Source: an uncultured Pelagibacteraceae bacterium (GTDB lineage: Bacteria > Pseudomonadota > Alphaproteobacteria > Pelagibacterales > Pelagibacteraceae). From it: DNA of 64,000 bases. The notes beneath the pieces are model-generated. The model ran no database searches, was not told the DNA's origin, and was given only the letters and a program-made list of their open reading frames with translations. This document shows positions 29,799-38,961 of this stretch, one piece after another (positions within the stretch are counted from its first letter, which is position 1; the number at the start of each line of letters is the position of its first letter). The stretch spans positions 1 through 64,000 of the forward strand of contig CACJQE010000005.1 in the NCBI GenBank assembly GCA_902595465.1, given 5' to 3'. A program made the position numbers and the translations under genes.

Positions 29799-30197
29799 CT
29801 ATTTAACTGGATTTACAATCTTCTGACCTTCAACACCGATTGCAACTACTATTGCTTTAGCAGGCACATTTCCTATATTTCGAGATTCATGTGCAATACC
29901 GACATCTTCAACAAATGCATCACCAGCCTTATAAACTTTGGTTTTGCCATCCATCGTAAGCTCAATTTCACCTTGTTGGATCATTATTAATACTGGAAAG
30001 GAATGTGTGTGAGGTTTTACTGGAGCTCCTACAGGGACAGTAAATTCAAAAGCTGTTATTTTTGCTTTACCCGATGGATAAACAATTTCATTTCCCATAC
30101 CAGTTTCACTTGTTGATAATATTCTCTTTACATGACCATCTGCAAAGCAATTTGAAGTAAAGATACTTAAGAATAATACGACTATAATTTTTTTCAT
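29799..30197 (-). CDS. Exported cupin-domain protein
   Basis: Signal peptide SNCFA|DGH; PVKPHTHSFPVLIMIQQGEIELTMDGKTKVYKAGDAFVEDVG. Confidence 0.85.
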   Translation of the reverse strand: MKKIIVVLFLSIFTSNCFADGHVKRILSTSETGMGNEIVYPSGKAKITAFEFTVPVGAPVKPHTHSFPVLIMIQQGEIELTMDGKTKVYKAGDAFVEDVGIAHESRNIGNVPAKAIVVAIGVEGQKIVNPVK

Positions 30198-30214
30198 AAA
30201 TTTTCCTATATTGT

Positions 30215-30502
30215 TTAACTATTAAAATTGAATACTTCCTCTTTTACCTCTGTAAATTGATGTGGTTCAAAAAAATCATTCATAGCAGAAAGTTGCTCAT
30301 TAATAGCATCGGTGCTTTCAGCCATCCAATGACAGAACATAGTCATTGTCTCATCAGGAGTGTAGTATGTCATTTGACATTTGGCCTTATCACTTGTTGA
30401 TGATTCAATTATTTGTTCTCTAGTCATTCCGCCTAAAGTTTCATTAAATTTTTCTTTCATTTCTTTAGATTTAAACGTGTGAGTTACCATATAGTATTTC
30501 AT
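30215..30502 (-). CDS. Small protein of unknown function (alpha+beta barrel-like)
   Basis: 95 aa ORF in a co-directional cluster with RBS. Confidence 0.55.
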   Translation of the reverse strand: MKYYMVTHTFKSKEMKEKFNETLGGMTREQIIESSTSDKAKCQMTYYTPDETMTMFCHWMAESTDAINEQLSAMNDFFEPHQFTEVKEEVFNFNS

Positions 30503-30520
30503 ATTACCTTTCAGTTTGTT

Positions 30521-30790
30521 TTAATCTGAGCAAACGCTCATCATTGTTGTTTCTTGTTTGTGTCCAGATTCTTCGATTACTTTAGCATTATCTGGGTCTT
30601 GCATAAATTTTTGCATTGTATCTGCTGCGGGAGTCTCCATGACTATATGAACTTTATTTGGATTATCTATTTCATTTCCAACATAAACTGTTTTTATACC
30701 AGCAGCTTCCCTAGGTTCTTTATGGGCATCAAAAGATTTTTTCCAGTGATCCCAATCTTTTACTTCAAAACTACCTACCATCTTCACCAT
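30521..30790 (-). CDS. Small protein of unknown function (alpha+beta barrel-like)
   Basis: MVKMVGSFEVKDWDHWKKSFD; start at 30790 gives a TAATG overlap with the upstream cupin gene. Confidence 0.55.
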   Translation of the reverse strand: MVKMVGSFEVKDWDHWKKSFDAHKEPREAAGIKTVYVGNEIDNPNKVHIVMETPAADTMQKFMQDPDNAKVIEESGHKQETTMMSVCSD

Positions 30791-31146
30791 TATTCGCCCC
30801 ACACTCCACCAAACTCGTATGCAATAACTGGCTCATCACCAACTACCCATGCATCATGACCTGGTTTAACTGAGTAAGCGCTACCGGCGGTATAAGTAAT
30901 TTCTGTTCCATCGTCATGTTTTGCACACACAGTTCCTTTTACAATAACCCCAATATGATTTGCCTGACAACTTGCAGCGTCGGAGTCTATTTTTGGTTTA
31001 ACATCTTTTGACCATTTCCAACCTGGTTGAAGTTTAATTTGTACTAACCTCTGTCCACCAACATTCACATGGTACATGTCTGCATTGTCAAATTGTTTAA
31101 ATTCCTGATCTGGTTTATCAAAACTTTTTGTTTCTGCGCCACTCAT
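30790..31146 (-). CDS. Cytoplasmic cupin-like protein
   Basis: QLKLQPGWKWSKDVKP-like cupin pattern; CQANHIGVIVKGTVCAKHDDGTEITYTAGSAYSVKPGHDAWVVG. Confidence 0.7.
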   Translation of the reverse strand: MSGAETKSFDKPDQEFKQFDNADMYHVNVGGQRLVQIKLQPGWKWSKDVKPKIDSDAASCQANHIGVIVKGTVCAKHDDGTEITYTAGSAYSVKPGHDAWVVGDEPVIAYEFGGVWGE

Positions 31147-31159
31147 AATCCTCCTTAAT

Positions 31160-31489
31160 TTATTCTTTTGGTAATTTTGTTGCGCCTGTTTCTACTTCGA
31201 TGATTTTTCCATCTTTGAACTTCCAACAACACATTAACGCTTCTGTGTTTCCATCTTGATAAGTCACATAAGAATGATCAAAACCTATCTCATCATTTTC
31301 AAAAAGAATTCTATGTTTAACAGGACTCATCATTCCTTTACTTACAGCCTCTATCATACCTTCTTTACCCATATGCACATATTCGCCTTTAAGATGAGAA
31401 AACATCTTATATTCTTCATGCACTAACTCTCCAGCTGCAGCCCCATCCTTTTCCAAAATTGCTTTATTAAGTTTTTCTAAAATTGACAT
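31160..31489 (-). CDS. NTF2/SnoaL-like small protein (paralog of 28530..28850)
   Basis: MSILEKLNKAILEKDGAAAGELVHEEYKMF...ENDEIGFDHSYVTYQDGNTEALM. Confidence 0.75.
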   Translation of the reverse strand: MSILEKLNKAILEKDGAAAGELVHEEYKMFSHLKGEYVHMGKEGMIEAVSKGMMSPVKHRILFENDEIGFDHSYVTYQDGNTEALMCCWKFKDGKIIEVETGATKLPKE

Positions 31490-31497
31490 ATTTCTCC

Positions 31498-31965
31498 TTA
31501 GTTTAAATTATAATTTCCTGTAATTTCATTGTAAGAATGAACAATCCCTTCTTGTGCAGAATTCATACCTTTTATAGTCGCAGTTCCACCACCTGATATA
31601 TTTTCATACTTTCCAGTTCCACTTACATATTTCCATCTCAACATTTTTCCAAAAACACCTTTATATTGTGAAGTTGCTGTTCCACCATCTTCAAATTTAT
31701 TTACGCAAGTACCACTTTCATATCCTTTTCCTGCAAAAACAACTATTGAACCTACGCATCTCATTGAAGATTTATCTCCAAAAGTCGTTCCATCTAATGC
31801 TTTTAAACCCAACATACCATCATAGATAATTGTAAAATTACCTTTATCGTCACCTAAAACCTTTGATGTACCTGCAAAAAAACCGTTTTGTTTAATTTGT
31901 CCTTGTTCAGCAAAAGCTGTGCTCGACATAAATATGATAATTAAAAAAATATATAATTTTTTCAT
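31498..31965 (-). CDS. Exported protein of unknown function
   Basis: 155 aa, signal peptide MKKLYIFLIIIFMSSTAFA|EQG, Gly-rich beta-barrel-like sequence, two Cys. Confidence 0.6.
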   Translation of the reverse strand: MKKLYIFLIIIFMSSTAFAEQGQIKQNGFFAGTSKVLGDDKGNFTIIYDGMLGLKALDGTTFGDKSSMRCVGSIVVFAGKGYESGTCVNKFEDGGTATSQYKGVFGKMLRWKYVSGTGKYENISGGGTATIKGMNSAQEGIVHSYNEITGNYNLN

Positions 31966-31971
31966 AAACTC

Positions 31972-32346
31972 TTACTTTTTCATTGCATTGAACATGCTCA
32001 ATGTGTCGTCAAACGCAATAAACAATGTCAGTTTACCATCATCGCTTACTTCAAAATAATGACCAAAAATAGTATCCATGCCATCTGCCTTAGCAATTGC
32101 TTTAACAAACACTTTATTCCCCTCACTTATCATCATATCAGGGGTTACTGAAAAATTACTCCATAGATCTGGAACTTGCATCATGGTTTTCATATATGCT
32201 TCTTTGCCTTTATGAGTTCCTGACATTGGATGCTTATCTCCAGGATAAATCCAAGTGATATCATCATGTACCATTTCCATAAATCCCTCCATATCTCCTT
32301 TGCCAAAAAGTTCATATCCTTTTTTAACTACTTCTTTTGCGTTCAT
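31972..32346 (-). CDS. SnoaL-like / NTF2-superfamily protein
   Basis: GYELFGKGDMEGFMEMVHDDITWIYPGDKHPMSGTHKGKEAYMKTM. Confidence 0.85.
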   Translation of the reverse strand: MNAKEVVKKGYELFGKGDMEGFMEMVHDDITWIYPGDKHPMSGTHKGKEAYMKTMMQVPDLWSNFSVTPDMMISEGNKVFVKAIAKADGMDTIFGHYFEVSDDGKLTLFIAFDDTLSMFNAMKK

Positions 32347-32390
32347 AAAATTCCTTTGATTATTACATAATATTTATTTATTCTAAATTA

Positions 32391-32412
32391 AAAATGTAAT
32401 GGTTTTATTACA
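32391..32412 (-). terminator. Candidate intrinsic terminator after cysK (minus strand)
   Basis: Minus strand TGTAAT-AAAACC-ATTACA-TTTTT. Confidence 0.4.
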
Positions 32413-32428
32413 GTGCTGGTATGCGTGA

Positions 32429-33430
32429 TTATATCCAGTCGGGATAAGGTAAACCTTTTTCAATTAAAAAAGGTTTATTAAACATCTTTGAGTTGTATCT
32501 GTCTGATTTGTCGCAAAGAATAGTGACAATAGTTTTTCCTGGGCCTAGTTTTTTACCCAATCTAATTGCACCTGCAATATTTACTCCACAACTTGTTCCA
32601 AGACTTAAACCTTCATTTTTGATTAAATCATATAGTATTGGCAAAGATTCTTTATCTTCAATTGAAAAGGCTCCATCTATTTTTGCTTCTGCAAAATTAG
32701 CAGTTACTCTGCTGGATCCAATACCCTCAGTTATTGATCCACCTTCAGCTTTTAACTCACCGTTTTCAATGTGATTGTAAAGAGAGGATCCCTTTGGATC
32801 TGATAGATAAATTTTTATATCTTTATTTTTTTCTTTTAAAAAACTACTTACTCCACCAATTGTTCCTCCAGTTCCAGAAGAACATACAAATCCATCAACT
32901 TTTCCTTCCGTTTGCTCCCATATCTCAGGACCCGTTGTATAGTAGTGACCTTTAGAGTTTGCGGTATTATCAAATTGGTTTGCCCAGACAACTCCATGAT
33001 TATTTGAACTTTTTAGCTCCTCAGCCATTCTAGCAGCAATTTTAACAAAGTTATTTTCATCTTTATAAGGTTTTGGTGGAACCAATTTCAAATCTGCACC
33101 AATATTTCTTAATGTATCTTTTTTTTCTTGAGTTTGATTATCGTTCATTACAATAATAGTTTTGTAACCTAGTGAATTTCCTAATAAACATAATCCAATC
33201 CCAGTATTTCCTGCAGTACCTTCCACAATTATTCCGCCTTTAGATATTAATTTTTTTTCTTCAGCGTCTTTTATAAGAGCAAGTGCTGCTCTGTCTTTTA
33301 CAGATCCTCCTGGATTTAAAAATTCAGCTTTACCATAAATATTACAACCAGTTATCTCAGATGCAGCTTTTAGTTTTATTAAAGGAGTATTTCCAATTGA
33401 TTGGATAAAATCATCCTTGTAATTTTTCAT
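32429..33430 (-). CDS. cysK: Cysteine synthase family PLP enzyme
   Basis: SIGNTPLIKL, FLNPGGSVKDRAAL, VEGTAGNTGIGLCLLG. Confidence 0.85.
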   Translation of the reverse strand: MKNYKDDFIQSIGNTPLIKLKAASEITGCNIYGKAEFLNPGGSVKDRAALALIKDAEEKKLISKGGIIVEGTAGNTGIGLCLLGNSLGYKTIIVMNDNQTQEKKDTLRNIGADLKLVPPKPYKDENNFVKIAARMAEELKSSNNHGVVWANQFDNTANSKGHYYTTGPEIWEQTEGKVDGFVCSSGTGGTIGGVSSFLKEKNKDIKIYLSDPKGSSLYNHIENGELKAEGGSITEGIGSSRVTANFAEAKIDGAFSIEDKESLPILYDLIKNEGLSLGTSCGVNIAGAIRLGKKLGPGKTIVTILCDKSDRYNSKMFNKPFLIEKGLPYPDWI

Positions 33431-34005
33431 TATTCAATTTCCTCACTGCCATTAGTTACAGCATAAGGTTTAAATTCTTCAGTTGCTGTTCCAACATTCT
33501 TAGCAGGTATTCCTACCATAACAGCATTTTCAGGAACATTTTTTGTGACAACTGCATTCGCACCAATTTTAGCATTTTTTCCAACTATTACTGGCCCTAA
33601 AATTTGAGCACCTGAACCAACTACAACATTGTCACGAAGAGTAGGGTGTCTCTTAACTTCTCTTTGATCATTAGAATTAATACTAGGGGATATTCCACCT
33701 AAAGTAACCATATGATAAATAGTTACATTGTCTGCGATGTCTGATGTTTCTCCAATTACAACGCCCATACCATGATCAATAAATAAATTTTTTCCAATCT
33801 TTGCTTTAGGGTGAATTTCAATACCGGTCAAGAAACGAGAAAACTGAGAAATAATTCTTGCGATAAGATCAAATTTTGCAGTAGCAAAAAAATTTGCAAT
33901 TTTGTGAAAAAATATCGCCTTAACTCCAGGATAAGTTAAAATTAGACTTAACTTAGATTTTGCAGCAGGATCTCTGTCAATAATAGATTGCAAAAAGTCA
34001 TTCAT
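33430..34005 (-). CDS. cysE: Serine O-acetyltransferase
   Basis: Left-handed beta-helix hexapeptides; [29 protein letters not shown] overlap with cysK. Confidence 0.88.
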   Translation of the reverse strand: MNDFLQSIIDRDPAAKSKLSLILTYPGVKAIFFHKIANFFATAKFDLIARIISQFSRFLTGIEIHPKAKIGKNLFIDHGMGVVIGETSDIADNVTIYHMVTLGGISPSINSNDQREVKRHPTLRDNVVVGSGAQILGPVIVGKNAKIGANAVVTKNVPENAVMVGIPAKNVGTATEEFKPYAVTNGSEEIE

Positions 34006-34042
34006 AGACAGCTTATATAGTTACTTATGTTGAAATTTAAAG

Positions 34043-34738
34043 TTAATTAATATTGTCTAAAGTAAGCCCTTTTACATTAGCAGGAACTGCGACATCCATC
34101 ATTTTAGGATTTGCAAGATTTAGATTGTTCATTATATCTGCATATTCTTCTTTTGAGCTTACTTGTAATCTTGGATTATTATTTTTTTCATTTTCAATAG
34201 TGGAAAATTTCTTACCGTTGTAGTCATGGGCTGGAAATACAAAAGTTTTTTCAGGTAACTTTAATAATTTATTAAATATAGAATCGTAAGCATCGTAAGC
34301 ATTGCCATTTTGAAAATCTGTTCTACCACTTCCATTTATTAAAAGTGTATCTCCAGTAAAAACTCTATCATTCATCAAAAAACTATATGAGCAATCAGTA
34401 TGACCAGGAGTATAAATTGCTTGAAGTTCAACTTCTTCAACATTAATTTTTTCACCATCTTTTATTCTAAGATCAATAACTTCAGATTTAGATTTTTCTC
34501 CCATAACTCTTATACAGTTTGTTCTTTTGTTTAATTCATTTAATGCTGAAATATGATCAGCATGAATGTGTGTATCAATTACTTTGACAAGTTTAAGATC
34601 TAAATTTTTCAAAATAGTTGAGTACTCATCTGAATGCTCAATAACAGGATCTATTATAAGCGCTTCTCTACCTTCACCACTTGCAATTATATAAGTGTAT
34701 GTAGAAGATTTTTGATCGAAAAGTTGTTCAAATATCAT
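34043..34738 (-). CDS. MBL-fold persulfide dioxygenase-like (ETHE1/Blh family)
   Basis: THIHADH, YTPGHTDCSYSF, FTGDTLLINGSGRTDFQ, PAHDYNGK. Confidence 0.82.
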   Translation of the reverse strand: MIFEQLFDQKSSTYTYIIASGEGREALIIDPVIEHSDEYSTILKNLDLKLVKVIDTHIHADHISALNELNKRTNCIRVMGEKSKSEVIDLRIKDGEKINVEEVELQAIYTPGHTDCSYSFLMNDRVFTGDTLLINGSGRTDFQNGNAYDAYDSIFNKLLKLPEKTFVFPAHDYNGKKFSTIENEKNNNPRLQVSSKEEYADIMNNLNLANPKMMDVAVPANVKGLTLDNIN

Positions 34739-34811
34739 AAATAACTAACCTTATAAAAGTTTGCTTAGTAAAACAATCTTTCATATAATATTTTTTTATA
34801 AGGAGGAGACA

Positions 34812-35471
34812 ATGTTAAAAATAAATAGTATGTGTCCTGATTTTCAAGCTAAAACAACTGAAGGAGATATTTCTTTCCACGAATGGTTAGGTGATAGTTG
34901 GGGAGTTATTTTTTCACACCCTAAAGATTTTACACCAGTTTGTACTACAGAACTTGGTGCCCTAGGTTTGATGAAAGACGAGTTCGATAAAAGAAATGTA
35001 AAAGTGATTGGTTTAAGCGTTGATGGAGTAGAGGACCATAAAAAGTGGTTAGATGATATTAAAGATGTATCTGGCACAAAACCAAATTATCCAATTATAG
35101 CTGATGAAGACTTAAAAGTTGCAAAACTTTTTAACATGTTGGAGGGTGATGCCGGCACAACGTCAATGGGTAGAACAGCAGTTGACAATGAAACTGTTAG
35201 AACTATTTTTGTAATCAGACCTGATAAGAGAATTGGTTTATATCTTACATATCCCATGGCAACTGGAAGAAACTTTTTAGAGATCTTAAGAGCAATAGAC
35301 TCTATGCAGTTAACAGCTAAACACAAAGTAGCTACTCCTGCTAATTGGAAAAAAGGTGAAGATGTAGTTATTTTGCCAGCCATTAAAGATGATGAGGCGA
35401 AAAAAATATATCCTGATGGATGGGAAACTGTGAAACCTTATTTAAGAAAGGTTCCAGATCCTTCTAAATAA
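34812..35471 (+). CDS. 1-Cys peroxiredoxin (Prx6-like)
   Basis: GVIFSHPKDFTPVCTTELGAL; AAGGAGGAG RBS; start 34812 preferred. Confidence 0.93.
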   Translation: MLKINSMCPDFQAKTTEGDISFHEWLGDSWGVIFSHPKDFTPVCTTELGALGLMKDEFDKRNVKVIGLSVDGVEDHKKWLDDIKDVSGTKPNYPIIADEDLKVAKLFNMLEGDAGTTSMGRTAVDNETVRTIFVIRPDKRIGLYLTYPMATGRNFLEILRAIDSMQLTAKHKVATPANWKKGEDVVILPAIKDDEAKKIYPDGWETVKPYLRKVPDPSK

Positions 35472-35472
35472 A

Positions 35473-36129
35473 TTGGATAAAAATATTTTAAACCAGCAAT
35501 CTCAGCATTGGGAAATAAATTTCTCAAATAAGCCTGAGATGTTTGGTTTAGAACCAAGTTTAGCAGCAAAAAAAGCTTTAAATATTTTTAAAGAAAACAA
35601 ATATTCTAAAATTGTTGAGTTGGGAGCGGGCCTAGGTAGGGATACTATTTACTTTGGAAAGAATTCGATAAATGTGACAGCATTAGACTATAGTGAAAAT
35701 GGTATTAAAGTTATCAATGAAAAAATAAAAAAAGAAAATCTAAAATCTTCAATATCAACATTACAATTTGATATTAGAGAGGAATTACCATTTGAAAGTA
35801 ATTCATTCGATGCTTGTTACTCTCATATGCTTTATTGTATGGCTTTAACCCAGAAAGATTTAAACAAAATTAATGGTGAAATTTATAGAATTTTAAAACC
35901 AGGAGGAATAAATATTTACACAGTAAGAAATACTGACGATGGAGATTATAAAAAAGGTATTCATAGAGGAGAAGATCTATACGAAATCGATGGTTTTATA
36001 ATTCATTTTTTTTCAAAAAAAAAAATTCAAAATCTGATAAACGGATATGAAAATTTATCTATTGATTATTTCGAAGAGGGCTCTTTTCCAAGAAAGTTAT
36101 TTTTTGTTTGTAATAAAAAGGAAAATTAA
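35473..36129 (+). CDS. Class I SAM-dependent methyltransferase (TTG start)
   Basis: KIVELGAGLGRDTIYFG; ALDYSENGIKV. Confidence 0.82.
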   Translation: MDKNILNQQSQHWEINFSNKPEMFGLEPSLAAKKALNIFKENKYSKIVELGAGLGRDTIYFGKNSINVTALDYSENGIKVINEKIKKENLKSSISTLQFDIREELPFESNSFDACYSHMLYCMALTQKDLNKINGEIYRILKPGGINIYTVRNTDDGDYKKGIHRGEDLYEIDGFIIHFFSKKKIQNLINGYENLSIDYFEEGSFPRKLFFVCNKKEN

Positions 36130-37346
36130 ATGTATTGTTTGTTATCTTCATTTACTGCATCTTGAAGTCTGTCTAAAAAATCAGGAATAGCACTTTTAAC
36201 TCTGCTCCAAGTTGGAATAAATGGTGTATCCATAGGATTTAAATAAAATGCCTCACCAGCTTTCATTATATTTATTGCAAAAAGTTCTACTGCCTTCTCT
36301 TCTGTGTGAGAATCAAATTTTAGACCATTCATTTGTGCATCACTTCTATATATATCAATTAAATCTAAAGCTGACCTATAATAAGTTGCTTTCAAAGATC
36401 TAAATTTTTCTCTACTAAAAGAATGTCCTTGCGTGGCTAATTTTTTAATAAAAGTTTTTATTATATCTATAGACATTCTAGACAAACCTTTTGTTTCATC
36501 ATCAATAGATAGTTTCTGGTGCTTGTGATCGTAAGTTTCTGCAAGATCAACCTGACATATGTTTTGTGGAGAATAACTCCTTTGCATTTCAGATAAAATT
36601 CCAATTTCTATACCCCAGTCAGAGGAAATCCTTAATTCAGGTAAAACATTACGCCTAAATGAAAATTCCCCTGCGAGAGGATATTTAAAAGATTTCATGA
36701 AATCTAGATAATCACTTTTACCAATAGTTTTCTCCAAAGCTGTCAATAAAGGAAAAACCAATAATCTTGCAACTCTGCCATTCATTTTACCATCAGCAAC
36801 TCTTGGATAATATCCTTTACAAAACTCAAAATTAAAAAGAGGATTTACAACAGGATAAAACAATTTAGCTAGCATGCGTCTGTCATAAGTTTTTATATCA
36901 CAATCATGTAAAGCCACAGATCTTGCCGTATCTCTAGCAATGGACATTCCTATACAATACCATACATTTCTACCCTTACCTTTTTCACTTGGGGCTAAAT
37001 CCTTTTTTTTTAATTCTTTGTCTAACTTTTTTAAATTTGGTCCGTCATTCCATAAAATTGTAAAAGGTGTTTCAAGTTGCTCGAAAAAAGTCCATGCCTT
37101 TCTAGCTTGATCCTCGTTAGCCTTATCGAGACCAATAATTATGTGATTTAAATAATTAGTTTTTTTTATTTCTGAAACAATATTGGGTAAAGCATCACCT
37201 TCAATCTCTGAGAAGAGACATGGTAAAATTAATTCCATTTTTCTCTCAATAGAAAATTTTAATAGTTCACCTTCTATTTCTTTGGTGGATTTGGTCCCAA
37301 AATCATGCAATGTTGAGACTATACCATTTTGTGAAAATTCACTCAT
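36126..37346 (-). CDS. gpgS: Glucosyl-3-phosphoglycerate synthase-like glycosyltransferase (GT81)
   Basis: GKGRNVWYCIGMSIARDTARSVALHDCDIKTYDRRMLAKLFYPVVNP; EFSFRR. Confidence 0.78.
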   Translation of the reverse strand: MSEFSQNGIVSTLHDFGTKSTKEIEGELLKFSIERKMELILPCLFSEIEGDALPNIVSEIKKTNYLNHIIIGLDKANEDQARKAWTFFEQLETPFTILWNDGPNLKKLDKELKKKDLAPSEKGKGRNVWYCIGMSIARDTARSVALHDCDIKTYDRRMLAKLFYPVVNPLFNFEFCKGYYPRVADGKMNGRVARLLVFPLLTALEKTIGKSDYLDFMKSFKYPLAGEFSFRRNVLPELRISSDWGIEIGILSEMQRSYSPQNICQVDLAETYDHKHQKLSIDDETKGLSRMSIDIIKTFIKKLATQGHSFSREKFRSLKATYYRSALDLIDIYRSDAQMNGLKFDSHTEEKAVELFAINIMKAGEAFYLNPMDTPFIPTWSRVKSAIPDFLDRLQDAVNEDNKQYI

Positions 37347-37363
37347 GGCTGCTATTAATCATA

Positions 37364-38158
37364 TTATTTTAATTTAAGTACCGCCTTTTTGATCACATCA
37401 GCCCAGCCCTGAGGAGATGGCTTACTGGAAGTTATTAATTTTTTTATATTTAAGTTAGTTGTCTTAAAATACTTATTAAAAACTAAGCATGGAATATCAG
37501 TATTTTTAAGCATGTTTATATCATTATGATTGTCTCCAACCCCAATAGTTTTGATCGGATTTTTAATTTTACTTTTAACCATTTTTAAAAATACATTAAT
37601 TGCTTTAGATTTATTAACTTTGTCACCAAGGTTAGAGACTCTACCCCCATACTGAATTGAAAGACCTAATTTTTTTATTTGAGAATTAATTTCTTTTTTT
37701 TCATGAGTATTTCCAATAAATTTTATAGGAATTGTAAATTTCCTTTTCAATGCAGCTTTAAGTTTATTTTTTGGAAGTCCAAATATTTCTATTTGCTCTT
37801 TTTGATCAATTTTCCTCACATCAATAATTTTTTTCCTAAGATTAGATGAAATTTTATTATATATTTTAAAAATATTTCCTTTATTTCTACTAAGAATTAT
37901 TTTTTTTGGTAATTTAGGATTTATTAAATTTAAATTATAAATTGCAGATCCATTTTCACAAATAAAGGGCAACTTTATACCTAATTCTTTCATAAAATCT
38001 TTAATTTCCAATTCTGTTTTGCTGGTATTAGGAACAAGAATAATTTTGCGAGAAATTAATTTTTTTATATATTTTTTTATTTTATCAAACTTGAAGTTGC
38101 TTCGGTGAAGTATAGTGCCATCAAGATCAGAAAATATGATTATAAGATATTTTTTCAC
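37364..38158 (-). CDS. HAD-IIB phosphatase (mannosyl/glucosyl-3-phosphoglycerate phosphatase-like)
   Basis: IIFSDLDGTILH; GVGDNHNDINML; adjacent to gpgS. Confidence 0.78.
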   Translation of the reverse strand: MKKYLIIIFSDLDGTILHRSNFKFDKIKKYIKKLISRKIILVPNTSKTELEIKDFMKELGIKLPFICENGSAIYNLNLINPKLPKKIILSRNKGNIFKIYNKISSNLRKKIIDVRKIDQKEQIEIFGLPKNKLKAALKRKFTIPIKFIGNTHEKKEINSQIKKLGLSIQYGGRVSNLGDKVNKSKAINVFLKMVKSKIKNPIKTIGVGDNHNDINMLKNTDIPCLVFNKYFKTTNLNIKKLITSSKPSPQGWADVIKKAVLKLK

Positions 38159-38179
38159 TTTTGGTTTATTTTTTTAAAT

Positions 38180-38878
38180 TTAATATTTTTTATATTTTTT
38201 CATGCAAACTTGAGCTAACAAAAGATTTGGGTCTATAAATAATTTTGAATCTTTTGCTTTTTTAAATGATTTATATGAAAAAATTGCAATTGGAAGCTCA
38301 GTACAACCTAATATTATTTTATTACATTTTTTTTTAATTAAAAATCTAACTGCAGGTCTTAAAGCTTTTTCAGCATCTTTTACTTTACCTTTTTTTACAT
38401 ATTTAATAGCTGTATTTACAGAACTCTTTTGCAATTTTTCACTTGGACTTATCAAATTATAATTTTTTTCAAAATACTTATGATAGATTTTTGTATCTAA
38501 AGTAGCTTCAGTGCTTAATAATCCAATAGTTGAATTTTTCTTAAATTTTTTTTTTGTATTTAAATATACTTCTTTTGGCATACTTAGAAATGGCACATTT
38601 ATTTTTTTTTGAATATCTTCATGCCAGTAATGCGCTGTGTTACAAGGCATTACAATAAACTTGCATTTATTGTTTTCCAACATTCGACAACCAGCAATTA
38701 ATTCTTTTAAAACATTTTTGTATTGCTTTAAATTCTCTGCTCTTCGTGGTGTATTTGATTTATTATAGAGGACAAACATTGGATATTTTTGATCTAATTT
38801 TCCTCTATTTAATTTTGCAAGCTTATCACAAAAGTCCAAGCCCGCTTGAGTTCCCATGCCTCCTAATATGCCAATCAT
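38180..38878 (-). CDS. Aspartate/glutamate racemase-family protein
   Basis: MIGILGGMGTQAGLDFCDKL; MPCNTAHYW; LGCTELPI. Confidence 0.9.
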   Translation of the reverse strand: MIGILGGMGTQAGLDFCDKLAKLNRGKLDQKYPMFVLYNKSNTPRRAENLKQYKNVLKELIAGCRMLENNKCKFIVMPCNTAHYWHEDIQKKINVPFLSMPKEVYLNTKKKFKKNSTIGLLSTEATLDTKIYHKYFEKNYNLISPSEKLQKSSVNTAIKYVKKGKVKDAEKALRPAVRFLIKKKCNKIILGCTELPIAIFSYKSFKKAKDSKLFIDPNLLLAQVCMKKYKKY

Positions 38879-38961
38879 AATTTAAATAATATCTTCTATA
38901 TTAAAATTCAAAACATCTATATAGATATTTAAATAACAGCAAAAATATATTGACGCTAATT

